Shown here: positions 10,751-20,930 of the stretch, in pieces
Numbering within the stretch: position 1 is the stretch's first letter
How the letters are laid out: each line of letters begins with the position of its first letter
Assembly: GCF_000208745.1 (NCBI RefSeq)
Contig: NC_030853.1
Location: 8,719,923 to 8,783,922 of the forward strand
Direction of reading: 5' to 3'
Length of the DNA stretch: 64,000 nt
Origin: Theobroma cacao
Taxonomy: Eukaryota > Streptophyta > Magnoliopsida > Malvales > Malvaceae
The notes under the pieces: model-generated
What the model was told of the DNA's origin: nothing
The model's input: the letters and a program-made list of their open reading frames with translations, nothing else
The model's database searches: none
Translations under genes and position numbers: made by a program

Positions 10751-11251
10751 ATGTCTAGAAGAGACGGTAGTCTCGATGCCCCTCATAGTGCTAGCGATGG
10801 ATCATTAGATTGCACTGCCAAGAGCTAATGGCGCCTTGATCTAGGTAATCCGGAATGTGGTCCATCCCGAATTCCTATTAATTGGATTCCCCCAGAATTA
10901 AAAGAACGGTTTCGTAATAAGGAAAGTTTTGGGAATAGTGAAAGCCATGGAAGTGAGGATAGCACTTATACTCGAGAATGGCATGAAAAATATCTTGAGG
11001 AATGCCATAAGGAAAAGACGAAGAAGGCAATTGCAAGGGGAGATATTCGTCTTAGGAAAATGTCAATTGTCCGACACTTTTCTCCTGGTTGTGGGAGAAA
11101 TGCAACACTTGTGAGTAATGAGGAATGTATGAGAATACACCAAGCTTGGATTGAGGAAAAAATAAAAAAATCTCAAAAGGAAAAGGAGGACTCGGAAGAG
11201 GATTCATCGATGTGCTCAGATCAAGGCGACGAGGATCCTAAAGACACTTAA
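10751..11251 (+). pseudogene. Short gag-position ORF with F-x-x-GCGR motif (element A1), one internal stop
   Basis: A single frame of 166 codons starts at the ATG at 10751 (MSRRDGSLDAPHSASDGS). It has one in-frame TAA at 10826-10828 and ends at TAA 11249-11251. After the stop: a WIPPELKERFRNK segment, then WHEKYLEECHKEK, the conserved block IRLRKMSIVRHFSPGCGR, then EECMRIHQAWIEEK and an acidic Ser/Glu/Asp tail. The conserved block matches the H ORF through substitutions that keep residue character, which argues for past protein-level selection. I see no zinc knuckle, protease or RT. An acceptor-like TATAG lies about 25 bp upstream of the ATG. Function unknown; the gag position makes a nucleic-acid-binding or particle role possible but unproven. 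Confidence 0.6.
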
Positions 11252-14200
11252 TACCTTCGTTGAAGTTCGTATCACTTTAAGTCTAGGCAGATGTGGTGTA
11301 AAAGAAATAGTAGTAATTATCAGTGCAAAAGAGTTAAGAGTTGGCTTTATTTTGTATGACTCGAACGGATTATAAAGTAGCTGTTTAAATGACTAGATGT
11401 GTATAGGAATCTTTTGATATGACAGAGGTAAACTACCAATATGATTATCGAGGAAGGATATTCACCTTAGTGGCGTGATTGGTTGCCTTAGATAATTATT
11501 AAGGATCAACGTAGAAAGTTATTAATGGTACAAACAACTACGAAACCTGATAAATGGTTACTGGTTAATCGTGGAAATGTGGAAATTGAAATCCCAATTG
11601 CAGTTACAATTCGAAAGGATATGAGAGGAATCGATAAGGCTATAGGTGACATTTGGAATGGATGATGTGATTAAGTCGATGATTGTAATTTAAGTATAGA
11701 GGGAACTACAAAATGATGCCATGACATTATAAGATGATAATTTGGCACGAATATGGACTAAGGGAGGCAAATTATGGAACTTGGGGAAAAGGTGAATCCT
11801 TGATTTAATAAAGATTGTGAATGTAGAGCGTGGAGAAAGATGAACTGTTTTCATGGCCATTTGTACTGAAAGTCAACAAAACTATTTGAGTTACAAGATA
11901 AGAAAGACAATTAATTGTGAATATTAAGGAATTGTGGAATGTCAAATGGTGAATGATTTTGTGTGTGGTATTATATATTGAGAATTTGATGCATAATATG
12001 GCAAGATCGTCCTAAGGTGAGACTTATTGGTTGAAGATAAATGTTAAAGGATAAAATGAGTTTGAAAATATTGACTTGGCTTAATGCATATGATAAGCAA
12101 AAGAAAAGATACGCATGGTCATGAAAATTGTGGGATAGGCTTGGAGGAAGGCCAAATGGTTGAGCATGATCCCTATAGTAACTTTAAGGATGGAAGAACT
12201 TACTCATGGAAGAAATTTCCAGCAGCCACAGCGCTGCAACACTAACTCTTTAGCGCTGCAGTGTTGAAACCATCCCAATTCCAACAGTCACGATGCTACA
12301 ACACTGACTATTCAGCGTCGCAGCACTAGGAATACCTCATGTCTAGGATGAATGAGCAACATGGGAGTTGCACAATAATGAGCTTACAAGCTGAATTATG
12401 GTCATTGGTCATTGAGCTTTGTATATGGGCATGTAATTAAAAGAGAGGTTAAAATATTCTTGAGATGTCTACATTGAGATAAGATACCATGTGACGTATT
12501 AAGATTAAAAATATGTTGACTGAAGTCAAACACTAAGAAATAAAGAAGACAAGAGATTAAGCCTAATTACAGGCTAAGGAAAAAGTGAGTGAAAAGTTAG
12601 ATGAATGTATGAGACATTGACAAGGGATGCCAATACCAAGTGATGAAATTGTGAATAAAGAATTACAAGGGTGGAATAGCAAATGAATTAACATAAAGTA
12701 TTACTATGAGAATTTACAAATCTTGTTTTGACTTAGTTAAAAAAAAAAAAGGGAAGTCGTAAGTTGAGAGTGGTACTCATAGTCACTTTAAAAGGTGCTT
12801 GAGAAGAACCTTGTTTCTAGTCTTGATATTTCAGGTACAAATTGTGAATTGATTAAGGGAGAATGATCTTATATCAGTATCAGAGAATAGTATAAAGAAT
12901 GGTTGAAGGTAATCTCGATAATGAAGTCGGATAATGAAAACTTCCAAATGTAGTATGAAAATTGGAATTCGAAAATGCTTGAGGCATGCATGATTCGAAT
13001 GAGTCTAAGTTTTAAATGACTTATTAAAGTTGAAATGCAACAAGGATATAATATATATATGTTAGAGGTATGAAGAATAATTAAGAAATAAGGATGACTT
13101 TTAGGGATTGTGGTATTGCACAAGATGCAATGATCCAATAAAGATAAACCTTTGAAAGATCAACGAGATTATAAAGCATATATGAATATCGGATTGCAAT
13201 TTAATGCAAATAACATTTAGCAAGTGAGATGTGATTGATGACATTGTGATGCAAGGATATATAGTACGATGAAACTCAAGCATATAATTGGAAATGATAT
13301 AAATGATATGAAGTTATGCACAGGCATAACAAGAATGTTGACATGCACTATGAGGATTATTATATTGAATCTTGGATAGGGATGGGGATGAATAAAGGGA
13401 GATGTAGTCCAAGGCACTCGAACACATGGATCCCTATGCATAACGAGGAATGTTGACATTTGGAAATGCATGTACATACGTATATGTGAAATTGATGACT
13501 TGACCAACTGAGGTGAAGAATTGTTCTAAGTAATTTGAGATTTGAACTCAATAATTGATAAGTTGTATAGGTAGTACAATGATAAAATATCCCATCAGAA
13601 GTTAAGCTATGTTGATATAAGAAATTTTAGAGAAATAGTCAAAGAAATGATACCAAGGAAATGTAATCTATAACGTGGTTAAGCCATACAAGATGGACTA
13701 ATATGATTAAAAAGATTGAAGTTGCAGAAATTGATGGTAAACATGAGAATGTGGGAATAATTGAAGCCATTAAGCTCCCCCAACGTTGGGAATACGTACA
13801 GGAATGAATATGGCATGTTAATGATGTTGTAAGCTACATAATAGTGTATGAGGATAGGATGAATGAATGAATGTCAAGAAGTTTGACAAGGAATGAAGTG
13901 ATAAGATGGTGATTGGTATACACAAGTAAGTATAAAATGTGATTGAAATCGGTATGATTAACATGGAGTTATGGGTCAAATTTAATGATGGGGATAATGG
14001 CATACTCAACATCTTAAAATAAGAGATAATGATCGTGAAAGGTACCAACGATTTGATTCTAAAAGATTATGACAGACATAAGTGAAGCATTCTAGTCGAA
14101 CTGAAGGTAAACGAGGTGAACAAATGATGAGAGGTTTGGCAAGAATCAAGATAAAGGTATGTTTAAGGTTAGTAATGGATTCAAGGTTAGTAATGGAATT

Positions 14201-14437
14201 AAAGGCATACTTGGGATCTTAATGATAAGAAAGAATAATTGAGAAGGGTACCGTGATTTGGACTCAAATATGATAATAAATATAAGATATGTACCCTGAT
14301 CTTGTAAAGTGTTCTAGTCAAATTGAAGGTAATGAAGTGCGTAAATCAAAATTCCCTATGAAGAAGGAAATGGAATAAGATCATTGAGGGAGATTAACAA
14401 CCTGACGTTGAGGAAAATTCGAAGACGAATTTTATTT
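11252..14437 (+). other. Non-coding internal domain of A1
   Basis: Roughly 3.2 kb with no ORF that I believe. Part of it, about 12800-14060, is clearly homologous (reverse orientation) to 36950-38110 inside element B1, so it is a conserved non-coding module. 12220-12335 holds several GCGCTGCAGTGTTG-like palindromic motifs resembling those in G LTRs. Confidence 0.7.
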
Positions 14438-14450
14438 GAGTAGGGAAGAC
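14438..14450 (+). other. Polypurine tract of A1
   Basis: A purine-rich run (gagtagggaagac) ending directly at the 3' LTR start TGTAATACCCC. Confidence 0.6.
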
Positions 14451-16083
14451 TGTAATACCCCGTACTTTGATATGGTGACTAATAAAACTTATCGGATGCC
14501 AATTAAGGTTAATTATAATGTTTAGAAGTGATGAAAGATAAAAGAAATAGTTCGGGATAAAATATTTCGCACACGAAGAAATAATAATAAAATAATAATA
14601 TTTTTATCGAGAAAGAATTTGCGAGATAACAAGTGATTCGGAAGTGAAATAAGGCATAATAAGGTATTTTGGGTACTAAAGAGACAAAAGGAAAAGAAAG
14701 GAAGTTTTTGTAATAAAATAATATTAAAATATTAATATTTTATGTAGTGTTGAAATTTTTCATGAAAGAGGAGTATATGGTCAATCTAAGTGAGGGAGAA
14801 GAAGAATGAGAAAATTTCAGAGAAAAATGATGTTAATGGGGCCCGCATGTTTTATTAAATAAAGATAGCATGAGTAAATAAATATTTTAAATATTATGGG
14901 GACATTGCGTTGGGGTACAAACTTTATATTTCGTTTGTGCATATGTAAAAGAAGATAATACAAGGAAATTAGAGATTTAAAGATTTTGGGAGGACTTAAT
15001 TAAAAGGATGAGAACCTTGAAGGGCAAAATGATAATATTTTTACAAAGCTTGGTCAAAGCTTCTAAACTCTTCTGTTTGTTCCTTATGGCCAGCCATCCA
15101 TGTAAGATTGTTGGAAATGTAAGGCATATGTACAAAAAAAAAAGAGAAAGAAAGGAAAAGACAAAAAATTTAGTATGCATTACTTGACTAAATGAACAAA
15201 CTTTTACCTCACTTTTTGACTTCTTCTTTTTCATTCATATGGTCGGCCACTTGAAGCCAACTTCTTTATTTTACTTTATTTTGTGCTTATCCCAAAAGAT
15301 TTCTAGAAACATCATCACACGCATTTCTTTTTTCTTTCCTTTTATTCTCCACACCAACAATAAGGAAATTGGCTTTGTTTTGGCAAGGAAAACCGTGCCC
15401 TTAGAAAAAAAGTAAGTAAGGTCAATTGGAAGAAAGGAGAAAGGAAAAATAAGAAAGAGAGAAGTGGGTTGTGAGGGAGCAAAAGGAAAGTCGAAGAAGA
15501 AAGAGAGAAAAAGAGAAAGAGGAAAGCCGCCAGCCAAGGGAAAAAGAGTGAGGCTTTTTGCTGTAATTTTTTAGAGGGAAAGAGAAAGAGTTTTGTTGCA
15601 AATTTTGACAGAGAAAACAAGGGCTGGTGTTGTTGGGTTTGTGAGGGAGTAAACGAAGGCTTGAGCTGTCGATTTTGAGGGTGAGATGAGTAGCTTTGGC
15701 TGTTGATTTTAAAGGCTGAAATGAGCAGCTTTGGATGCTAATTTTTAAGGTTTTGGTTGTTGATTTTGAGGGTGAAATAAATAGCTTTGGCTGCTGATTT
15801 TTGAGGCTGAAATGAGTAGCTTTGGCTGCTGATTTTTGTGGTTGAAAGAAGTAGAAAATTGTTGTCGGTAGTGAGAGAGGAGGAAATTGTGGCTGGCTTG
15901 TGAGTGTAAGAAAAAAATAAATAAATAAATAATTAATAATTATTCCTTTGGGCCTTCAACAATACATTTGGCAAGGAAGGTCTGGTGGGCTGCAATATTT
16001 TACTTGGGTTAGCATTGGAGCTCAAGTAAGGTAAAATTTAAAATCAAGCCTTTTCTTTATGGCCCGAAAATTGGGTTGTGACA
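14451..16083 (+). repeat. 3' LTR of A1
   Basis: 1,633 bp, aligned along its length with 8837-10512. Differences include a shorter purine tract and a shortened run around 15060. It ends ...GGGTTGTGACA and is followed by copia I sequence. Confidence 0.85.
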
Positions 16084-17097
16084 TATAGTATGAAGTACTC
16101 TTATTAAGATATGATCTTAGTGAAGATTACTCTTACTTATTAATTAATTATTCAAAAGATGAATGTAGATTCATGTGAAATGGAACTTTCTTATGAATAA
16201 AACATAGAGATGTTTGTAGCCAATTATATTATTCCAAACCAATACGATTCCAAGCATACATTGAGATGAATGTATGTATCATCACAGAATATTCAAAAGA
16301 GTTCAAATATTACTCTCACAAAGGATCTTGGATTTAGTGGGAGCATGATGACACTAAGAAAGGAGCTTCTTTAGTTATTACATAGTTACATTGGAATCTA
16401 GCTCTTAAGATTTTGCATAAAGATGCATAATCATATGTATGAGAACTCCATGGATTTAGTAAGATACATTGAAGATGTATTATTCATATGAGATGAATTG
16501 CTAAATATGTTTTTCGTTGGAGTTATACACTTTGTTCTATTAAATGGGATCCAAAGGGTTGTATTTAATAATATGTACAAGTGTATTTATCTCATACATG
16601 AGAGGAGGTTAGTAGAAGTGAATACAATTCTTTAGTGATACAATTACATGGGATGCAATGTGTATAAAAAGAAAGTGCCAAAATTTAAAAAGGGCGGATG
16701 GTACAATGAAAAGTGACAAATGCATATGATGCATACAACATAGTTTAGTTGGAACGGTTCCAAAAAAAGAAAAAGGACTATGTACATGTATATAATTTAA
16801 GTCATATGCATCCTATTAAAAGGGCTCTAATAGAAAAATCCTTAGATCGTTAGTCCATGGAACTAATAAAAGGTTTTGAACATTGTTAATGTAAAATGGA
16901 GCCATACAAGCAGAACTTGGGTCTCATTAGATCTAGATATAGTAATATGACATGATGTGATGCATGGACATCACGAAGATAGATAAAAGCAATTAAACAC
17001 ATTGAAGGGCACAAGCAAGTCTACATGCAGACACTATTGCTAGATGGAGTGAATCCACATATGTTGAAGTAGCAATTAGCTTTGTGCTAGTGGGAGA
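16084..17097 (+). pseudogene. Copia I pol remnant (3' part), heavily decayed
   Basis: AT-rich sequence with no open frame, placed between the broken integrase upstream (8371-8836) and the AGTGGGAGA tract that precedes the 3' LTR. Its position and a few codon-like stretches (for example around 17000, where AAACACATTGAAGGGCA recalls the KHI-D motif of copia RNase H ends) make it the residue of RT/RNase H. This assignment rests mostly on position. Confidence 0.4.
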
Positions 17098-17740
17098 TGT
17101 TAGGATGAGCCCTACAGCTAGTTGGGATTGGTTAAGGCTTGATTCCAATCATGCAACAATATCATTCATGTTGAATGATTATAGGTTTTCCTTCATCAAT
17201 AAGACATCAATTATAATGAGTATAAGTCTAATTGGATGAAGTTCATGAGATTAATATGCCTTGCAAGGAAACTGTAATGGGTTGCAGTTATGAGATTCCT
17301 ATGCATTAAAGCATAATCTCAAAATGTTCCTAGTCAATGTATCATTGAGACTAAACATCAATGATGCTTAGAGACTGGTATATTCTATGTTCCTTACTTT
17401 GGAAGTAAGCAATCGATCTCATAGATTGAAGTATAAAGATACTTGGAACTAGAATATAGGTGCTTGCCTGGGAGAGCAAGTTCATTGAACATGACCCGCC
17501 ATGAGAAGTGCATTTGGTAATACACTCTAGTGTCTATGCAACACTTCTCATGTGTCAGTCGTGTAAATACTTCCTAGACTTAAGACACCATGTTGTCTTA
17601 TATGTGGAGTGCTATACTTTAATTTCATCCCTACAGGTGCTTAACCAAAATTGCCAAAACAGGATGCTTTTGGGTATAGTATGAAGCATGTGAAGGCAAA
17701 TGAGTGGTCAAGATAGGAATCATCACCTCAAGTGTTTTAG
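17098..17740 (+). repeat. 3' LTR of copia I
   Basis: It starts TGTTAGGATGAGCCC right after the purine tract AGTGGGAGA (17089-17097). The 3' boundary is estimated from the appearance of D-family LTR sequence at about 17745. No matching 5' copy was seen in the window. Confidence 0.5.
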
Positions 17741-17744
17741 AGGT

Positions 17745-17965
17745 TGACACAATCATCATCTTAGTTGACTAAGAGCATTCTGCCCGTAAGTTTGAAATCT
17801 GCACTAAAAGACAGAGTAACGGCTAGAATTGACTCCCAACTATCTCCAACAGCTAAAAAACTGTCAAATTCCCATCATATATGTTTTTTCAAGTATAAAA
17901 AGGTCTTCCAACAATTAGAAAGTAGTTAGAAATAAAGCTAGGTTAGTAGCACAAGGTTACCCTTT
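17745..17965 (+). repeat. Inverted chimera: D-family LTR fragment joined to RT fragment
   Basis: 17755-17930 is a copy of part of the D LTR (its counterpart is 26385-26560 on the minus strand), including the TATA region CAAGTATAAAAAGG. It is in the opposite orientation to D. It runs without a break into AGAAATAAAGCTAGGTTAGT, which encodes the RNKARLVAQGY start of D-type reverse transcriptase (counterpart near 22240-22275 on the minus strand). These two segments are several kb apart in an intact element. Confidence 0.65.
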
Positions 17966-18681
17966 AATTTTTTTTTAATTTCTGCAGAAAATGATGATTA
18001 CTTCCCTAAGTGTGTGCATATTTTACTTATTTATCCCAACAAAATTTATTCACATTGTGTAGATACATCCAAAGTATATATGTGCAAAAATATAGGGTGA
18101 TTTACAGCAAATGGATGTTGACAAATTTTCATCAAAATTCTGCAGTGTCTGTCAACAACTATCAGATTTTGTCTATGTCATTCATCATTCAACTGATATA
18201 CTATATACACAGCATCCATATCCATCCATAATCATAATTTATAATAAAGATCAGTACATAAATCCTAACATCAGTGCAGTAACAGACTTTTATCAACAGC
18301 AGTTAAAATGTCATAAACAGTAGGATATCAGCAGGTATTCAATTATCAACTGCAAAATACCGTGAACATATTAGCAAAGTACCATAAATATATCAGCATC
18401 CATTTTTCCCATAAAAATATAAACAGTAAGATCAAAGTTAAGTGTTCAATTTCCATCATGGCATAAACAGTAGAAAACAATAATTGATATTCCTAAATTA
18501 CCCCTAGTTCATTTCTACTTCCTAAATTCCTGGTTCCTACACCCTAACATTTTTTTTTGATTAACTTCTTGGTTCCTTCTCCCCCTAAGGTTCTGCCATA
18601 CTTATTTCTCCCTTTTTTTGTCAGCATCAAATCCTAAGCATCTTTTGAAGAGGATGAGGGAGATGACTCATCAGTTCCATA
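17966..18681 (-). other. 3' non-coding part of copia D
   Basis: Minus-strand sequence downstream of the third ORF. Read on the minus strand, 18560-18625 has purine runs (ACAAAAAAAGGGAGAAATAA and TTAGGGGGAGAAGG), like the multiple polypurine tracts seen in Sirevirus 3' regions. No 3' LTR follows. The rest, to about 17966, is AT-rich with nothing recognisable. Confidence 0.5.
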
Positions 18682-20502
18682 TTAGACAACTAGGGGCTGA
18701 AGAGAGGAGACTAGTGGCAGTTCTTGGGAAAGGGGATCAGGTAAGGGTGTGTCAGACACCTCAAGTGGTTCCTGTGGAAAGGAAACTAATGCTGGTTTTG
18801 ACTTTTTTACCAATTTGGAGGACTTTCTTCTTTGGAGAAATGTTGTCTTTGTGGCCATAGTTTTCTTCCCCTTGGCAAGTGGTTTTGTCTTTGTCTGAGG
18901 TGTTGTAGTGACGTTTTCTTTCCCTTTTCCAAATTTTGCTTTCATTCTAGGGGCTGGTGCAGATGCTGCTTGTTGAGCTTTTCCCTTAACTGCTTCTTTC
19001 TCAGCTTGTTCCTCTTGAACCATCTGATGGAACAATCCCATGATCGAAACCTCTTCAGAATGTGGAGGAGATGGTTGAGGCTGGGGTTTAGTTGGGGTAT
19101 TTTCTTGATCAGATTCAAGTACCTCGGTACCTTGATCAGATTCATCCTTATCCTGTAGCTCAAGAAAGAGTGATTTTCTTGGTTGTTCCTCTTCTAGCTC
19201 ATGACCTTCAGCTTGAACACCATAACTTGCACCATGAGAAGCAGACCCTTCTGCTTGCAAAGCTGAACCTCCATCACCTTGCTGTGCTGGTGCAACACTT
19301 GGTGTTTCAAAGGAATCTGCAGCAGCAGGTTCTTATGGGATTTTTTCTTTTCCCTTCAGTTCATTTTCCAATTCAGTAATTTTCTCTTCAATTTTATGTA
19401 ATCTAGCGCCTTGGTCAGTGAGATTCCCATCAATTCTCATAAAAAGATTGAAAATTACCTCATTCAAGAATTAGGATGGTACTCCCACTGGTTGAGCAAG
19501 TAGGGTGGATTTTTTTCCTAGACCAGCTTTTGGGGTTTTAATAAATCTTTCTCCATCAAGCTTATACCCCATTTTGGAAAAACTACCAAAGTAAATGGCT
19601 TGGTCTCTGGTCTTTACCATGTCCAGTTCATATCTTTTACCCCAGATTCCTTTTTTTTGCACTAAGGATGTGATAACATTTCCATAAGGCAGACTAATTT
19701 TCTTAAGCTTGCATGCCCCTCTAATCTTTTCAATCATGAATCTGCTTAGATTCAAAGCAACCCCACTAAAAGCATGTTCCATCAGCCAAAGATCTTGAAG
19801 GCTGATGTAGCTTAAACTCCCACTTCTGCCATGGATATTTCCTACAACAAAGTAGTGCAGAATTCTTATTTGGGGACTAATTATCAAACCAGTATTTCTC
19901 TTTGATGAATACTTCTCTTTTCTCCCAATAATAATTTCCCATAAAGAGGAAGGATCATATTTCTCTGGTAATTCAAACTCTCCCTCTTCATTTTCAACTT
20001 TTACAAATTTCCAAGATCATTAGCAGTAATCACAAACTCTTTACCATTCAAAAACACATTTAATCCATTTTCAGTGTAATCATATGAATCATCTAGTTCT
20101 TCTTCTCCTAATGCTATACTAGCATAAAATTCTTTCACCAAGCTGGCACTGTAGGATCTATTCTTAAAAGTGTTGTACTCTTTCAGTTTTAGTTCATCAA
20201 AATAATCCGATATGCTAGTCTGAATTTGTGGATTTTCACTAAAACTCTCCCAATCATTGTATTTCCCATAGCTAATAGGAGCATTCTCAATTTTCTTAAA
20301 CCTTTCTTCATGCATTTTATTTCTGAATTTGGAAGAGTAGGTTGTACCTTTCTTGGGTGTAGTGTCCTTATTCCTCTTTTTCTCATATTTTTGCTTCTTT
20401 TCTTTCTATTTTCCAGATTTCTCAAACGTTGAAGCAGACCCAATTTTCAGTTTCTTCTTCAACATTTCTGTTTTCGACCCTTTTAGTAGTGGCCTTTGCC
20501 AT
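18682..20502 (-). pseudogene. Third ORF of D: plant-transposon-protein-like domain plus coiled/low-complexity tail
   Basis: A degraded coding region on the same strand as pol and downstream of it. It starts MAKATTKR at 20502. Main blocks: HEERFKKIENAPISYGKYND and ASLVKEFYASIALGEEELDD, frameshift near 20010, then the IRILHYFVVGN and LPYGNVITSLVQKKGIW stretches, a coiled-coil-like segment (HKIEEKITELENELKGKEK), an in-frame TAA near 19334, and a Pro/Gln/Ser/Lys-rich tail ending LQPLVV at 18682. The layout (LVxEFYA, a middle W/F-rich part, then PYGxxITxLxxKxG) matches the 'putative plant transposon protein' domain family as I know it. It replaces the env-like ORF of other Sireviruses in position. 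No transmembrane helix or signal peptide is evident. Function unknown. Confidence 0.6.
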
Positions 20503-20930
20503 TTTGATTCTGAAGATTTTTGACTGGGGCGCCAGGGTTTTGGTTTTGTGTGAGTCGGTTTCAGAGGTGAGAGTGTAGAGAGAATGGGTTTCAGTTTCAG
20601 ATGACCAAGTTTCAAGGGAGAGAAAATGTAGAAAAAGAAGTTGTTAGCAGTTTTTAATTTCCCTTAGAAAATCGTCCGCCTCCCTCTTAAATTTTGCCTC
20701 ATTTCATTTGCTTAAAATTTCAAACATTCCCTCTAAATTTTGGTTATTCACTTTGGCAATTTTTCTCCTTTCTTTATTACTTGGTAAACACATTCTTTTC
20801 ATTATTTTATTCCCTCTTCAACTAATTGACTGAGTCTTATTATTTAAGCTGAAGAACACTCTTAGTTGACTAAGATTCACCTTAGTCAACTAAATGCATT
20901 CTGTTTTCTATGTATGAACTAAAAATTTTC
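20503..20930 (-). other. Spacer between pol and third ORF of D
   Basis: Non-coding. It carries two palindromic motifs, CTTAGTTGACTAAG (about 20860) and CTTAGTCAACTAA (about 20880), of the same type as the U3 repeats of the D LTR. 20600-20830 is AT-rich and could be the promoter or leader of the third ORF; I see no clear TATA box. Confidence 0.5.

Larger units (their letters stand above)
8837..16083 (+). mobile_element. LARD-like LTR retrotransposon A1 (two LTRs, no pol)
   Basis: It has two direct LTRs (8837-10512 and 14451-16083), an iMet-type primer site just inside the 5' LTR, and a purine-rich tract before the 3' LTR. It is flanked by taaag and tatag (4 of 5 bases agree). The 3.9 kb internal part holds one short ORF and about 3.2 kb without recognisable coding capacity. 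The two LTRs differ by many visible substitutions and small indels, so the insertion is not recent. It would depend on other elements for pol. Confidence 0.85.
6623..17740 (+). mobile_element. Old Ty1/copia element I, split by C1 and A1
   Basis: Three pieces on the plus strand make one copia element: 6833-7200, 8371-8836 and 16084-17097. They are followed by a purine-rich AGTGGGAGA and an LTR beginning TGTTAGGATGAGCCC at 17098. Coding content is badly decayed. No clear 5' LTR or primer site is visible upstream of the gag start; 6623-6832 probably holds leader sequence. The 3' LTR end is not located exactly; 17740 is where D-family LTR sequence begins. Confidence 0.65.

Noticed and set aside
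13217..14048. Minus-strand ORFs in A1 with look-alike plus-strand ORFs in B1 (36950-37550)
   Set aside because: The two sets are collinear because the DNA is homologous. They are leucine/isoleucine/serine-rich, broken into small pieces, antisense to the element and without domain motifs, so I treat them as by-products of a conserved non-coding module.
18010..18323. Two overlapping plus-strand ORFs of about 70 codons
   Set aside because: AT-rich 3' non-coding part of D; antisense, no domain, unrelated composition.
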